NCBI GenBank assembly: GCA_016791265.1
Contig: JAEUMY010000020.1
Location: 93,387 to 157,386 of the forward strand
DNA from: Betaproteobacteria bacterium
Lineage (GTDB): Bacteria; Pseudomonadota; Gammaproteobacteria; Burkholderiales; Usitatibacteraceae
Length of the DNA: 64,000 bases
Direction: 5' to 3'
Position 1 is the first letter of the stretch; each line of letters begins with the position of its first letter. The position numbers and the translations under genes were made by a program. Of the stretch, positions 1-8,610 are shown piece by piece. Under the pieces are notes generated by a model. It did no database searches. It saw only the letters and a list, made by a program, of their open reading frames with translations, and was not told where the DNA came from.

Positions 1-2823
1 TTCGCGCAGCGCATCGAAGTATTGCTGTGTATTGACCAGGTCGCCATGTTTGGCCGGCATGCACCAGTATCGATCGTCGCTCAGCCAATCCAGCTTGCTC
101 GAAGCCCAGGTGACAGTACCATCGCCGTCGGAAGTGCAGAGAATCCTGACGCGCCCATTCTGAATATCCACACCACAGGGCGTGTCCTCCCCCTGCCCGC
201 AGACATAGGCGATGCGGCCGACTTCAGGCAATGGCCCAGCGCCTTCCAGGCCGCTCCAAAATTGCTTTGCCGCTTTCAGATCAGTCTCTGCTGGCTGGCC
301 ACCCAACTGGCGGCCAAACAAACGGTCGTTGTTGGCCGCCGCCAAGCTGGCCCAGGTCGCTGTCCGGTACAGGTCAAGTGTTGAGGCACCTGCATCCACG
401 AATCCCGGCCTCGGCAGCAGTTGCAGCGCGCCTTTGAACCCTGACGCGATCTGCAAGACCTGGCCAAACGAGTGCGTGAAATCCAGCGTCGCGAGCGCGC
501 GCATCCGCGCGCTGCGGCCCAGCAGGTTTTCAACCATCGAGTAAGAGCCATGATTGGGTGTGCCCAGCATCACCCAGCGCCCGCCCGGCCGGTCCGTGAT
601 GCGCTTCCACAGATCTGGCATCTGCTTGAACAACTCCCGCACCACCAACCCGCCCATGCTGTGGCTCACCAGCCTGACAGGTTGGTTGGGATGCTCTTTC
701 AACAACCGCTTGATCAATTCCTGCAACCGCTGAACGGTGCGCGTGATGTCTTCACGCCAGTCGTACGCAAAGCACTCCACCCAGTGACTGTGGCTGATGT
801 ACTCGGCGAAGCCGCCGTAGTAGTTGTCCAGGACATCCTCGGCTGACACGCCGGGCTGATCCATCGCGATCCGCGCCAGGCCACCTCCGGCAAGGCTCGG
901 GACGTCCAGCCAGATGCGATTACCCTTGCCCGGCTCGCCGGGCGCTCCTGGCCACACCTCAAGATGCGAGCCCATGATGCCCGGCAACAGGATGAGCACG
1001 GGCTGGCGGTCTTTTTCCTTGGCACTCCGCGTGCCCTGCCAGTGCAGCCGTTCACGCTCGATCGGCGTGGGCAACGGTGCCCGCTCGGTGAATCCCTCCA
1101 CACGACGGGGTCCGTTTTCGACCAGCCACTGCAGCACGGCGGAGCGCGTCGTCGCGTTGCGAAAGTATGAAAAGTGGCTTGCCGTGCTGGCGCGCTCCAG
1201 CCAGACATGCGCGCCCTCCGCCGCCACGCCCGCGAGCATGGACCGCGTGTTCACCACGAGATCGTTGGGCAGGTTGTTGAAGAAGGCTCGGTCGGTGAAG
1301 GCCACCACCACGCGCCACCACGCGGCGCCGCCTTCCAGATCGCCCGCGATGACCGCCATGGCAATGTCCGTCTGGCGAGGTGCTTGCACGAGCAATCGAC
1401 CCAGCGGCGCATCCGGCAGCATGGCCTCGATGCCCGGCACCACGTGCGGCTCGAAGCGGCGCTTGGCGATCTCCAGCACGATGCGCTTGTTCACCGCGAG
1501 CAACTTGTCGAGCGCTGCCCGCCCCGCGAAGGCGCCTGCGCCGCCAGTCATGCTTCCCAGCGCCAGGCCGCCAGCCCAACCCAACGCCTTCACGACCAGA
1601 CCGAGAAGACCAGACAGGAACACATCCAGATTTTCCGCCGCCAGCAAGGTGCCGGCCGCTGGCGCGGCCACGCGCACATAACTGCGGATGCGAAATTTCT
1701 TCTGGTCCAGCAGATCGAACAGCTCACCGAGCTTCTTCCGCTCCTCCTGCTCGTACCACTCCCGCAACTCGCGCGCCCAGGGCTGCGCTCCGTCTTCCAC
1801 GTTTTCGTCCGGCAACGCGCGGCGCTGATACTGCCGCAATAGCGCTTCCCGTCCCGCGCCAGCACTGCCCAGACACAACAAGTCTCCGACCAGGCCACCG
1901 CGCGAATGGGTCACCAATGAAAACGCCGCGCCGGGCGGCAACAGCCGTGCCACCGTCAGCGCGTTGTCGATGGGGCTCCGCGAAAAGGTGCGATGCTCCA
2001 ATGCGAATATTCGCTCTCCAAAGCGCCCGCGGAGCCTTCCCCAGGCATCGGCATGGCTGGCCAGTTCGGAGAAGCTGCCCAGTGTGCTTGAAGCCGTGCC
2101 GTGGATGAACAGCAACGCTTCTTCGCCTGCCCACTTCAGCCGGCCGTCATCCGCCTTCAGGCAATCTGAAGCCTGCAAAGCGCCGCCCGAGTGCCAATGG
2201 TAAACACCCTCTTCATCCGCGAGCTGGGACTCCACTGCCGCCATGAGCGCCTGCGCGCCAGCCCAGGAGGTCAGGGCCATGGCCTCCTTCGGCTCGACGT
2301 TCAAACCGCGAGATTTCACCCACGCCCGCACCTGCCTTTGCGCCACCGCTTGCGCGTCATCCGCGAGCGGGTCCGGCCCCAACGCCAGCCGCTTGACCGT
2401 TCGCCACAAGGCCCGGCCAACACCCGCGCGGCTGGGTTCGTCCGCCATGACGGACTGCAAGCGCAGAAAGTCGACCTTTCCGTCCCGAATGGCGTCGGGG
2501 TACTGCTCGGACACCACATCCAGCAGGCGATCAGCTCGAATGAAGAGGGTTTCGCCCTCGGCCGTTTCCAACGCCAGCAATTGGTCGTGCGCCACGGCCT
2601 CGGTGCTGACTGCGCCGCCCGCCGCTCGCGAGACGCTATTCAGATCGATGCTGCCTTCGACCGTCAGCGTGGCGAGCAGCGGGTCAGACTGCGGGCCAAG
2701 CTGAGCAAGCGCGCCGCCACGAGTCCGCGAGCGCAAGACTTCCGGCGGCTCGACCGCGCCATCCCCCATGGTTTTCGGCAACAGCAATTGGATTGGCGGT
2801 GTCGGCTGGGATGGTGATGACAT
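1..2823 (-). CDS. Tandem alpha/beta-hydrolase (LCAT/PGAP1-like lipase), partial
   Basis: An open frame of 941 codons runs from ATG at 2823 to the left edge with no stop, so the C-terminus is missing. The start has a strong ribosome site (AGGAGG, 4 bases before ATG). Residues 1 to about 230 match nothing I recognise. Around residue 238 an FIHGT oxyanion-type motif and at about 304 THSRGGL suggest a first alpha/beta-hydrolase fold. A second fold begins near 613 (LPGIMGSHLEVW), with SHSMGGL near 717, DGDGTV near 898 and a KHGD histidine near 922, the Ser-Asp-His order of lecithin:cholesterol acyltransferase/PGAP1-like lipases. It lies 126 bases downstream of the TIR-NB-ARC gene on the same strand, so it may be its partner or effector; that role is inferred. 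Confidence 0.8.
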   Translation of the reverse strand, partial: MSSPSQPTPPIQLLLPKTMGDGAVEPPEVLRSRTRGGALAQLGPQSDPLLATLTVEGSIDLNSVSRAAGGAVSTEAVAHDQLLALETAEGETLFIRADRLLDVVSEQYPDAIRDGKVDFLRLQSVMADEPSRAGVGRALWRTVKRLALGPDPLADDAQAVAQRQVRAWVKSRGLNVEPKEAMALTSWAGAQALMAAVESQLADEEGVYHWHSGGALQASDCLKADDGRLKWAGEEALLFIHGTASSTLGSFSELASHADAWGRLRGRFGERIFALEHRTFSRSPIDNALTVARLLPPGAAFSLVTHSRGGLVGDLLCLGSAGAGREALLRQYQRRALPDENVEDGAQPWARELREWYEQEERKKLGELFDLLDQKKFRIRSYVRVAAPAAGTLLAAENLDVFLSGLLGLVVKALGWAGGLALGSMTGGAGAFAGRAALDKLLAVNKRIVLEIAKRRFEPHVVPGIEAMLPDAPLGRLLVQAPRQTDIAMAVIAGDLEGGAAWWRVVVAFTDRAFFNNLPNDLVVNTRSMLAGVAAEGAHVWLERASTASHFSYFRNATTRSAVLQWLVENGPRRVEGFTERAPLPTPIERERLHWQGTRSAKEKDRQPVLILLPGIMGSHLEVWPGAPGEPGKGNRIWLDVPSLAGGGLARIAMDQPGVSAEDVLDNYYGGFAEYISHSHWVECFAYDWREDITRTVQRLQELIKRLLKEHPNQPVRLVSHSMGGLVVRELFKQMPDLWKRITDRPGGRWVMLGTPNHGSYSMVENLLGRSARMRALATLDFTHSFGQVLQIASGFKGALQLLPRPGFVDAGASTLDLYRTATWASLAAANNDRLFGRQLGGQPAETDLKAAKQFWSGLEGAGPLPEVGRIAYVCGQGEDTPCGVDIQNGRVRILCTSDGDGTVTWASSKLDWLSDDRYWCMPAKHGDLVNTQQYFDALRE
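2003..2014. repeat. HIP-like palindrome copy 1
   Basis: Exact GCGAATATTCGC inside the hydrolase gene, translated there as RIFA. Confidence 0.95.
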
Positions 2824-2911
2824 GCGGCCTCCTGGGTGCGGTGCGCGGCTGGGTGGAGTGGGTCGAGTTCGGCTAATCGGCTGGTGTCGGTGTCATGACT
2901 CGGCAGCGACT

Positions 2912-2923
2912 GCGAATATTCGC
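2912..2923. repeat. HIP-like palindrome copy 2
   Basis: Exact copy in the 126-base spacer between the TIR-NB-ARC gene and the hydrolase gene; dyad extends to 14 bp. Confidence 0.95.
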
Positions 2924-2949
2924 AATGGGGCCGCTGATGTCACGCTTGC

Positions 2950-5900
2950 TCAGGAGTGTCCGGATTCACGATCTTCCTCCTCATCAAGCGCGGCCAGTTG
3001 GGCTTCCACGCTCTTGGTGTATTCGTGATCAGCTCCGAGTTTCCTGATCAGCCCCTTGTGAGTGTGCATCCAAAGCCCTCGCGCGCCCCGGCGGTCGCCT
3101 TGTGCCAAAAGCGTGCCGGCCAGGTTGTTCATCGACGTCAGCGTGTCTGGGTGCTCCTCGCCCAGCACGCGCTGACTCACCGCCAGCACCTTCTCTTGCA
3201 GCGTCCGCGCGCCCGCGAGGTCGCCTTGCGCCTGAAGTGTGAGGGCCAGGTTGTTCATCGACGTCAGGGTGGCCGGGTGCTCCTTGCCCAGCACGCGTTG
3301 ACGCACCGTCAGCACCCGCTCCTGTAGCGTCTGCGCGCCGACGTGGTCGCCTTGCACCCGAAGCGTAGCGGCCAGGTTGTTCATCGACGTCAAGGTGCCC
3401 GGGTGCTCCTCGCCCAGCACGCGCTGACGCACTGCCATCACCCGCTCTTGCAGCATCCGCGCGCCGGCGAGTTCACCTTGCGCCCGAAGCGTGCCGGCCA
3501 GGTTGTTCATCGACGTCAAGGTGCCCGGGTGCTCCTCGCCCAGCACGCGCTGACACACTGCCGCCACCCGCTCCTGCAGCATCCGCGCGCCGACGAGGTC
3601 GCCTTGCGCCCCAAGCGTGCCGGCCAGGTTGTTCATCGACGCCAGTGTGTCCGGGTGCTCCTCGCCCAGCACGCGCTGACGCACTGCTACCACCCCCTCC
3701 TGAAGCATCCGCGCGCCGATGAGGTCGCCTTGCGCCCGAAGCGTAGCGGCCAGGTTGTTCATCGACGTCAAGGTGCCCGGGTGCTCCTCGCCCAGCACGC
3801 GCTGACGCACTGCCAGCACCTGCTCTTCCAGCATCCGCGCGCCGACGAGGTCGCCTTGCTCCCCAAGCGTGGCGGCCAGGTTGTTCATCGACGTCAGCGT
3901 GTTCGGGTGCTCCTCGCCCAGCACGCGCTGACGCACTGCCAGCGCCTGCTCTTCCAGCATCCGCGCGCCCGCGAGGTCGCCTTGCGCCTGAAGTGTGAGG
4001 GCCAGGTTGTTCATCGACGTCAGTGTGTCCGGGTGCTCCTCGCCCAGCACGCGCTGACGCACTGCTACCACCCCCTCCTGAAGCATCCGCGCGCCCACGA
4101 GGTCGCCTTGCGCCTGAAGTGTGACGGCCAGGTTGTTCATCGACGTCAGCGAGTCCGGGTGTTCGTCACCCAGATCTACTTGATCCAACTGAAGTGCCTC
4201 GCTGTACCAAGACTTTGAGCCATTGAAGTCGGACTGCGCATGACGGGCATACGAGCCCAACCTGTCCAAGAGCGCGCTACAGTCTCGGCGGCTCAGCCAC
4301 GTTGGCGATTGCGGTCGCAACATCCCTGCTGCGTGTCCGTAGATCGCCCGAAGACGCGGCCATGCTTTGGGATCTTCCGCCGAAAAGGCCATGGCCCTTC
4401 GAACCAGTTTCGCGATGACCGGACCCTCGCGCTCCGCCTCGGCCAAGCGATGCCGGACGACTTGCGCCGTCAGCCGATGCAGCACCAGCGCGCTCTCCAC
4501 CTGGTCAGGCGTGCGCTCGTAGTCAGGCACCGAAACATCCGGTACATCAGTCTTCGTCGCCAGACCGAAACGCAGAAGACTGTGCCGGGTGTCGTTCCAA
4601 GCCTTGGGATTGCCGCACGCCGCCTGCAAGACCGGCGGCAGGTCGTCACGTCCTTCCTTGAACCAGCGCTCCAGAATCGGATCGCCCCCAAAAAAAGCGC
4701 ACAGACACAGCAGCGCCTGACTGTCGGGCGGCAGCTTGGGGAACGCGACAGACAGCGTGCGCGCGACACTGGCTTCGTAGCCGGTCGCACTTCGCTGTTC
4801 ATCCAGCATCAGTCCGGCCGTGTTCACGTCCGCCACAAGTTGGCGATACTCGGCTACCGTGCATTGGCATTGCTCGATGTAGGCGGCCGCCTGTTCAAGC
4901 GCGAGTGGCAGACCGCCAAGGTCTTCGCTCAGGCCTTCCAGCGCCGCTCTGACCGTGTTCTGAACCTGCCCGCCAAGCCGGTCCGACAAGAAGTTGGCAC
5001 CGCTTTCCGCAGACCAGACGTCCAATGCAATCGGGCTGGCAACACCGCGCCAGGCGGGATCACGGGACGTGAAAAGAAGATGGTGAGGACCGCGCTGCGG
5101 CATCAGGTTCCGCACCCCTTGGGCGCTCTCAGCGTTGTCGTACACCAACAACCACGGGGTCGTCATGTTCTCAAGCCGGCGAATGAGCATATCCAGCACG
5201 TCGCCCTGATTCGGCCCCCGCGGGATACCCAGCTCATCGCACAACGCGTAAGCGTCTTCGCGGCATTGCTGCTCCGTCTCCGCGCCGAACCACCACACGC
5301 CTTCATACTCCGCCGCCCACGTGAGGGAATAGGCAATCGCCAACTGGGTCTTGCCCAGCCCGCCCATGCCGTACACGGCGGCACTGGCGATCACGGCGGC
5401 GCTGCGCGACCCCACAAGAGCCTGCCGCAGTTCGATGAGCCTGTTGCCTGGGTCCTGAAAGTGTGGGCTCAGACGCTGGCGAACCAGGCGCATGGGCTTA
5501 AACGTGCCATCCATGCGCCTTGGGCGTGCGACGAGGCCACTCTCCCGGGCGCAGTGGTCTTTGAGTCGACCGAACTGAAGCTGCCAGTCGACGTCATTGC
5601 CAGTGAACTTGTGCTCCTGGATCGGCGACAGGTCTTCCAATCCGAAGGGGCTCAAATCGGTGACCTTGGGCATCTCCGCGCCCCCGAGCAGCACAGGCAC
5701 CACGTTCGGCGGCCGTTCCTCGCCCAATCTGGCCAGTGCCAGCGCGACTTCTTGCCGCACAAAGTCAATCTCGGCCGAGTTGGTCGCTCGGTCGCGCAGC
5801 GTGTTCAGCCAGCCCGGCGCGATGATCACCAGGATCGCCCGGGCGTTGGTGACGGCCTCTGCAATGCGCTCGGGAAAGTTAGCGCCGGATTCGATGCTTT

Positions 5901-6018
5901 CCTGATCAAAGAAGAGATCCTCGCGCGCGAACCACTGGCGCAGCCGGTCGTGGAGTCGCCCCGCATGACCTGCGGCGTCCGCGCGACGATAGGAGATGAA
6001 AATAGCCGGTGAGGGCAT
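2950..6018 (-). CDS. TIR / NB-ARC / TPR STAND protein (bacterial NLR-like)
   Basis: 1022 residues. Residues 1 to about 115 form a TIR-type domain (AIFISYRR at the start; a Glu in DFVRQEV is the likely NADase-type catalytic residue). An NB-ARC ATPase follows: P-loop GMGGLGKTQLA near 220, Walker-B-like WLLVYDN near 290, GLPLAL near 372. The C-terminal third is nine kinesin-light-chain-type TPRs of exactly 42 residues, then a short acidic tail. The order signalling domain, STAND ATPase, sensor repeats is that of anti-phage NLR-like proteins: the repeats sense a ligand, the ATPase oligomerises and the TIR acts. The cytosolic defence role is inferred from family and architecture; some TIR-STAND proteins are signalling proteins of unknown function. 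The ATG at 6018 has a GGGGAG upstream. Confidence 0.88.
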   Translation of the reverse strand: MPSPAIFISYRRADAAGHAGRLHDRLRQWFAREDLFFDQESIESGANFPERIAEAVTNARAILVIIAPGWLNTLRDRATNSAEIDFVRQEVALALARLGEERPPNVVPVLLGGAEMPKVTDLSPFGLEDLSPIQEHKFTGNDVDWQLQFGRLKDHCARESGLVARPRRMDGTFKPMRLVRQRLSPHFQDPGNRLIELRQALVGSRSAAVIASAAVYGMGGLGKTQLAIAYSLTWAAEYEGVWWFGAETEQQCREDAYALCDELGIPRGPNQGDVLDMLIRRLENMTTPWLLVYDNAESAQGVRNLMPQRGPHHLLFTSRDPAWRGVASPIALDVWSAESGANFLSDRLGGQVQNTVRAALEGLSEDLGGLPLALEQAAAYIEQCQCTVAEYRQLVADVNTAGLMLDEQRSATGYEASVARTLSVAFPKLPPDSQALLCLCAFFGGDPILERWFKEGRDDLPPVLQAACGNPKAWNDTRHSLLRFGLATKTDVPDVSVPDYERTPDQVESALVLHRLTAQVVRHRLAEAEREGPVIAKLVRRAMAFSAEDPKAWPRLRAIYGHAAGMLRPQSPTWLSRRDCSALLDRLGSYARHAQSDFNGSKSWYSEALQLDQVDLGDEHPDSLTSMNNLAVTLQAQGDLVGARMLQEGVVAVRQRVLGEEHPDTLTSMNNLALTLQAQGDLAGARMLEEQALAVRQRVLGEEHPNTLTSMNNLAATLGEQGDLVGARMLEEQVLAVRQRVLGEEHPGTLTSMNNLAATLRAQGDLIGARMLQEGVVAVRQRVLGEEHPDTLASMNNLAGTLGAQGDLVGARMLQERVAAVCQRVLGEEHPGTLTSMNNLAGTLRAQGELAGARMLQERVMAVRQRVLGEEHPGTLTSMNNLAATLRVQGDHVGAQTLQERVLTVRQRVLGKEHPATLTSMNNLALTLQAQGDLAGARTLQEKVLAVSQRVLGEEHPDTLTSMNNLAGTLLAQGDRRGARGLWMHTHKGLIRKLGADHEYTKSVEAQLAALDEEEDRESGHS
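3085..4170. repeat. Nine 126-bp tandem repeats encoding TPRs
   Basis: The word CAGGTTGTTCATCGACG recurs at 3121, 3247, 3373, 3499, 3625, 3751, 3877, 4003 and 4129, an exact 126-bp period (42 codons). Copies are near-identical at DNA level, so copy number could change by recombination without shifting frame. Confidence 0.95.
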
Positions 6019-6091
6019 GCGCGAGAACTCCCCGTTGGATGCGGCCTGACCCGCAAAGACTGACAGGCCATTCTGGCAGGAATGGCGCCAT

Positions 6092-6119
6092 AAAACCCTA
6101 TCAACCTTGATAGGGTTTT
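6092..6119. terminator. AT-rich 13-bp-arm hairpin, possible terminator
   Basis: Arms AAAACCCTATCAA and TTGATAGGGTTTT face each other with only CC between them. It lies 21 bases past the dioxygenase stop and 74 bases before the TIR gene start, both on the minus strand. The U-rich 3' arm fits an intrinsic terminator. The stem is AT-rich and unusually symmetrical, so a protein-binding dyad is also possible. A second GACCCTATTTTT piece follows at 6129-6140. Confidence 0.55.
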
Positions 6120-6140
6120 GCGAAGTCAGACCCTATTTTT

Positions 6141-6776
6141 CTAGCGTCCACACTCCGCATAGTTGGCAATGCCTTGCCCCAGCACGATGTCGCGCTTCAC
6201 CTTCCAGACGCCGGCTTCTTTCACAGGCTGGGCGATGCCAGGGCCGCCGCGTCCTCGCACGTGGCCGGCGCGCTGGCGTGGCGTGAGCCTGGGGTCGTCC
6301 TCGAACACGATGTCGTCGAGATACGTGGTGCAGCGCCCCGGCTCCAGCACATGCATGTGGATGTGCTCGGGAATCTCGGTGCCGGGATATCCAGCCGGAC
6401 GAATGGTGTCGAAGCGATACCGGCCTTCCGCATCGGTGACCACGAAGCCACGATAGGTTCCATGACGCGCAGACTCGCGGCCAGCCGAATCGGTGGGGCG
6501 AGGATAAATCCCAGTGTGGTCAGTCTGGTAGGCGTAGACGATGATGCCAGCCACCGGTTTGCCCATTGCATCCCGCACAACGCCGTCCACCCGCATCGCG
6601 TCTCCCGGGGCGCCTTGCGGCGCGATGCGGCCTTGCGACGCCAGTGTCACGGGGCGGCCCTGGAACACGGCTGCGCAACCTTCGCAAGGCCCCAGGATGC
6701 GCTCAGTCGCGAGCGCCGGCATCGCGGCAATCAAGCTGAACACGAGTAGCGCAGTGCGCTTCGCGAATATTCGCAT
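6141..6776 (-). CDS. Secreted intradiol ring-cleavage dioxygenase-like protein
   Basis: 211 residues. I start it at ATG 6776, where AGGAG lies 8 bases upstream and a clear signal peptide follows (MRIFAKRTALLVFSLIAAMP), rather than at an upstream alternative. The mature part has the transthyretin-like intradiol dioxygenase fold: DGVVRDAMGKPVAG, AYQTDHTGIY, then HIHMHV and a Tyr in TTYLDD. Family members use Fe(III) bound by two Tyr and two His. The secreted form is usually of unknown substrate, so the reaction is not assigned. An HIP palindrome overlaps the start codon, so residues 2-5 are RIFA. Confidence 0.75.
   Translation of the reverse strand: MRIFAKRTALLVFSLIAAMPALATERILGPCEGCAAVFQGRPVTLASQGRIAPQGAPGDAMRVDGVVRDAMGKPVAGIIVYAYQTDHTGIYPRPTDSAGRESARHGTYRGFVVTDAEGRYRFDTIRPAGYPGTEIPEHIHMHVLEPGRCTTYLDDIVFEDDPRLTPRQRAGHVRGRGGPGIAQPVKEAGVWKVKRDIVLGQGIANYAECGR
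6763..6774. repeat. HIP-like palindrome copy 3
   Basis: Exact copy overlapping the last base of the dioxygenase-like gene's start codon; read as RIFA directly after Met. Confidence 0.95.
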
Positions 6777-6844
6777 TGGACTCTCCTGTCGGTTCGCGGT
6801 CCTGATTTGACGCGCCCATTCAGCGCGCCGGATGTCACCTCGAC

Positions 6845-8005
6845 TCAAACCGAGCCGTCCTGCCCCAGCACCGGCGGCGCGCGCTCGTGTACCAGTGGTG
6901 TCGCGGAAAAGCGAATGGGATTGGCCACCCCCGGCACCGTGCCTGCGGTGGGATGCGGCAGGTCAATACGCAATCCCCGCGCGATCACCTGCGGATCGGC
7001 GAACACCTGATCGATGCTGTTGATCGGCCCGGCGGGAATGCCGAGCCGCTCGAACGCGGCGAGCCAGTCATCGCGGTCGCGCGTCGGAAAGACGGCCTCG
7101 ATGAACGGAATCAGCGCTTCACGATGCTCGACACGGCCCTGGTTGCGCGTGAAGCGCGCGTCGGCCGCGACATCCCGCAATCCCGCCTCCGCGCAAAAAC
7201 GCGCGAACTGTTCGTCGTTGCCGACTGCGAGAATGAGAAACCCATCGCGGCAGCGGAACGCCTGGTACGGCACGATGTTGGGATGCGCGTTGCCCATGCG
7301 TTGCGGGACCTTCTCCGACACCAGATAGTTGCTCGCGACATTGGCCAGCATCGCGACCGAGCAATCCAGCAGCGCCATGTCGATGTGCTGCCCTTCGCCG
7401 GTCGCATCACGATGGCGCAGCGCGGCCAGGATGGCGACGGCGCTGTACATGCCGGTGAATAGATCGACGACCGCCACACCCACTTTCTGCGGCCCGCCGC
7501 CGGGGAGCGTGTCCTTCTCGCCCGTGATGCTCATGAGCCCGCCCAGGCCCTGGATCATGAAGTCGTAACCGGCGCGATCTTTGTACGGCCCGGTCTGGCC
7601 GAAGCCGGTGATCGAGCAATAGACGAGGCGTGGATTCAGCTTGCGAATATTCGCAAAGTCCAAACCATACTTGGCGAGGCCACCCACCTTGTAGTTCTCC
7701 ACCAGCACATCGCACTCCCGCGCGAGTCGCTGCACATGCGCCTGCCCTGCCGGCGTGGTGATGTCCACGGTCACAGACTGCTTGCCGCGATTGGCACAGA
7801 GGAAGTAGGCGGATTCCTTCGTGGCATTGCCCGCCGCATCCGTGACCCAGGGCGGCCCCCAGCCGCGCGTGTCGTCGCCCGCGCCGGGCTTTTCGATCTT
7901 GATGACGGTGGCGCCGAGATCAGCCAGCATCTGACTGGCCCAAGGCCCCGCCAGCACGCGGGAGAGGTCGAGGACTTTGACGCCGGAAAGGGGAAGTGTG
8001 GGCAT
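6845..8005 (-). CDS. CaiB/BaiF family CoA-transferase
   Basis: 386 residues, normal length for class III CoA-transferases, which move CoA between acyl-CoA and a free carboxylate through an aspartyl-CoA thioester. The start LSGVKVLDLSRVLAGPWASQ and the IKIEKP and NRGKQS motifs are typical. The likely catalytic Asp is in VAVVDLFTGMYS. The sequence is of the succinyl/glutarate-CoA transferase type, which in betaproteobacteria is often linked to glutaryl-CoA dehydrogenase. Here that gene (22643) lies 15 kb away, so the substrate is open. It ends 68 bases before the dioxygenase start and may be cotranscribed with it. Confidence 0.88.
   Translation of the reverse strand: MPTLPLSGVKVLDLSRVLAGPWASQMLADLGATVIKIEKPGAGDDTRGWGPPWVTDAAGNATKESAYFLCANRGKQSVTVDITTPAGQAHVQRLARECDVLVENYKVGGLAKYGLDFANIRKLNPRLVYCSITGFGQTGPYKDRAGYDFMIQGLGGLMSITGEKDTLPGGGPQKVGVAVVDLFTGMYSAVAILAALRHRDATGEGQHIDMALLDCSVAMLANVASNYLVSEKVPQRMGNAHPNIVPYQAFRCRDGFLILAVGNDEQFARFCAEAGLRDVAADARFTRNQGRVEHREALIPFIEAVFPTRDRDDWLAAFERLGIPAGPINSIDQVFADPQVIARGLRIDLPHPTAGTVPGVANPIRFSATPLVHERAPPVLGQDGSV
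7643..7654. repeat. HIP-like palindrome copy 4
   Basis: Exact copy inside the CoA-transferase gene, read as ANIR; flanks extend the dyad to 16 bp. Confidence 0.95.
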
Positions 8006-8163
8006 GAATCGGATCGCTGTCTGTTATGCGCTGAGTGGGCGACTTTAGCATCGCTATAATCCGGCGGTTGGCTTGGCACATCCAGGCCCTCCCGTTCAAG
8101 GGGAAGAGGGGATTTCACCCTTTGCCCACCACGCTTCGTCGAGCGCCAAGGTCCATCCACCGC

Positions 8164-8610
8164 ATGAAACCAACCCTGCCCGCCGTCCTCGTCCTCACCG
8201 GCGCCCTGCCCTTTTTGTCCGCGACCCTCTCGCTGGTCGCGGGCGGCCCGTTCCACCCGACCACATCGGTCGTGATGCTCATCACCTACGCCGCGGTGAT
8301 CCTGTCTTTCCTCGGCGGCATTCATTGGGGGCTGGCGCTGAAAATCATGGGTGACGCGCCGACCAGCGCCACGCGCCTCTTCATCCTTTCCGTGCTGCCT
8401 TCGTTGGCGGGCTGGGGCATTCTCTTCGGGCTTGCAAACCCGCACTGGCAACTTGCCGCCGCGGCAGGCGTCTTCGCCGCCGTGTGGGCATTGGATGGAC
8501 TCTTGACCGTGCAAGGCATTCTGCCCCGCTGGTTCTTCAATCTGAGGAGCCTCATCACCGCAATCGTGGTGTCATGCCTTGGCGTCTCATGGTGGGTGCT
8601 GCCGCCTTGA
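8164..8610 (+). CDS. DUF3429 integral membrane protein
   Basis: 148 residues from ATG 8164; an upstream in-frame extension to 8035 reads as non-membrane sequence and I left it out. Four to five hydrophobic helices are visible (LPAVLVLTGALPFL, TYAAVILSFLGGIHWGLAL, FILSVLPSLAGWGILFGL, and the C-terminal LITAIVVSCLGVSWWVLP). The motif SFLGGIHWG is characteristic of DUF3429. The function is unknown. It is followed by, and overlaps, a second membrane protein gene, so the two are probably translated together. Confidence 0.75.
   Translation: MKPTLPAVLVLTGALPFLSATLSLVAGGPFHPTTSVVMLITYAAVILSFLGGIHWGLALKIMGDAPTSATRLFILSVLPSLAGWGILFGLANPHWQLAAAAGVFAAVWALDGLLTVQGILPRWFFNLRSLITAIVVSCLGVSWWVLPP

Noticed and set aside
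3085..4170. CRISPR array
   Set aside because: The period is 126 bp without spacers and encodes TPRs in frame.
4240..6012. 590-codon open frame on the plus strand
   Set aside because: It is antisense to the TIR-NB-ARC gene, whose frame has clear domains; the open frame comes from high GC.
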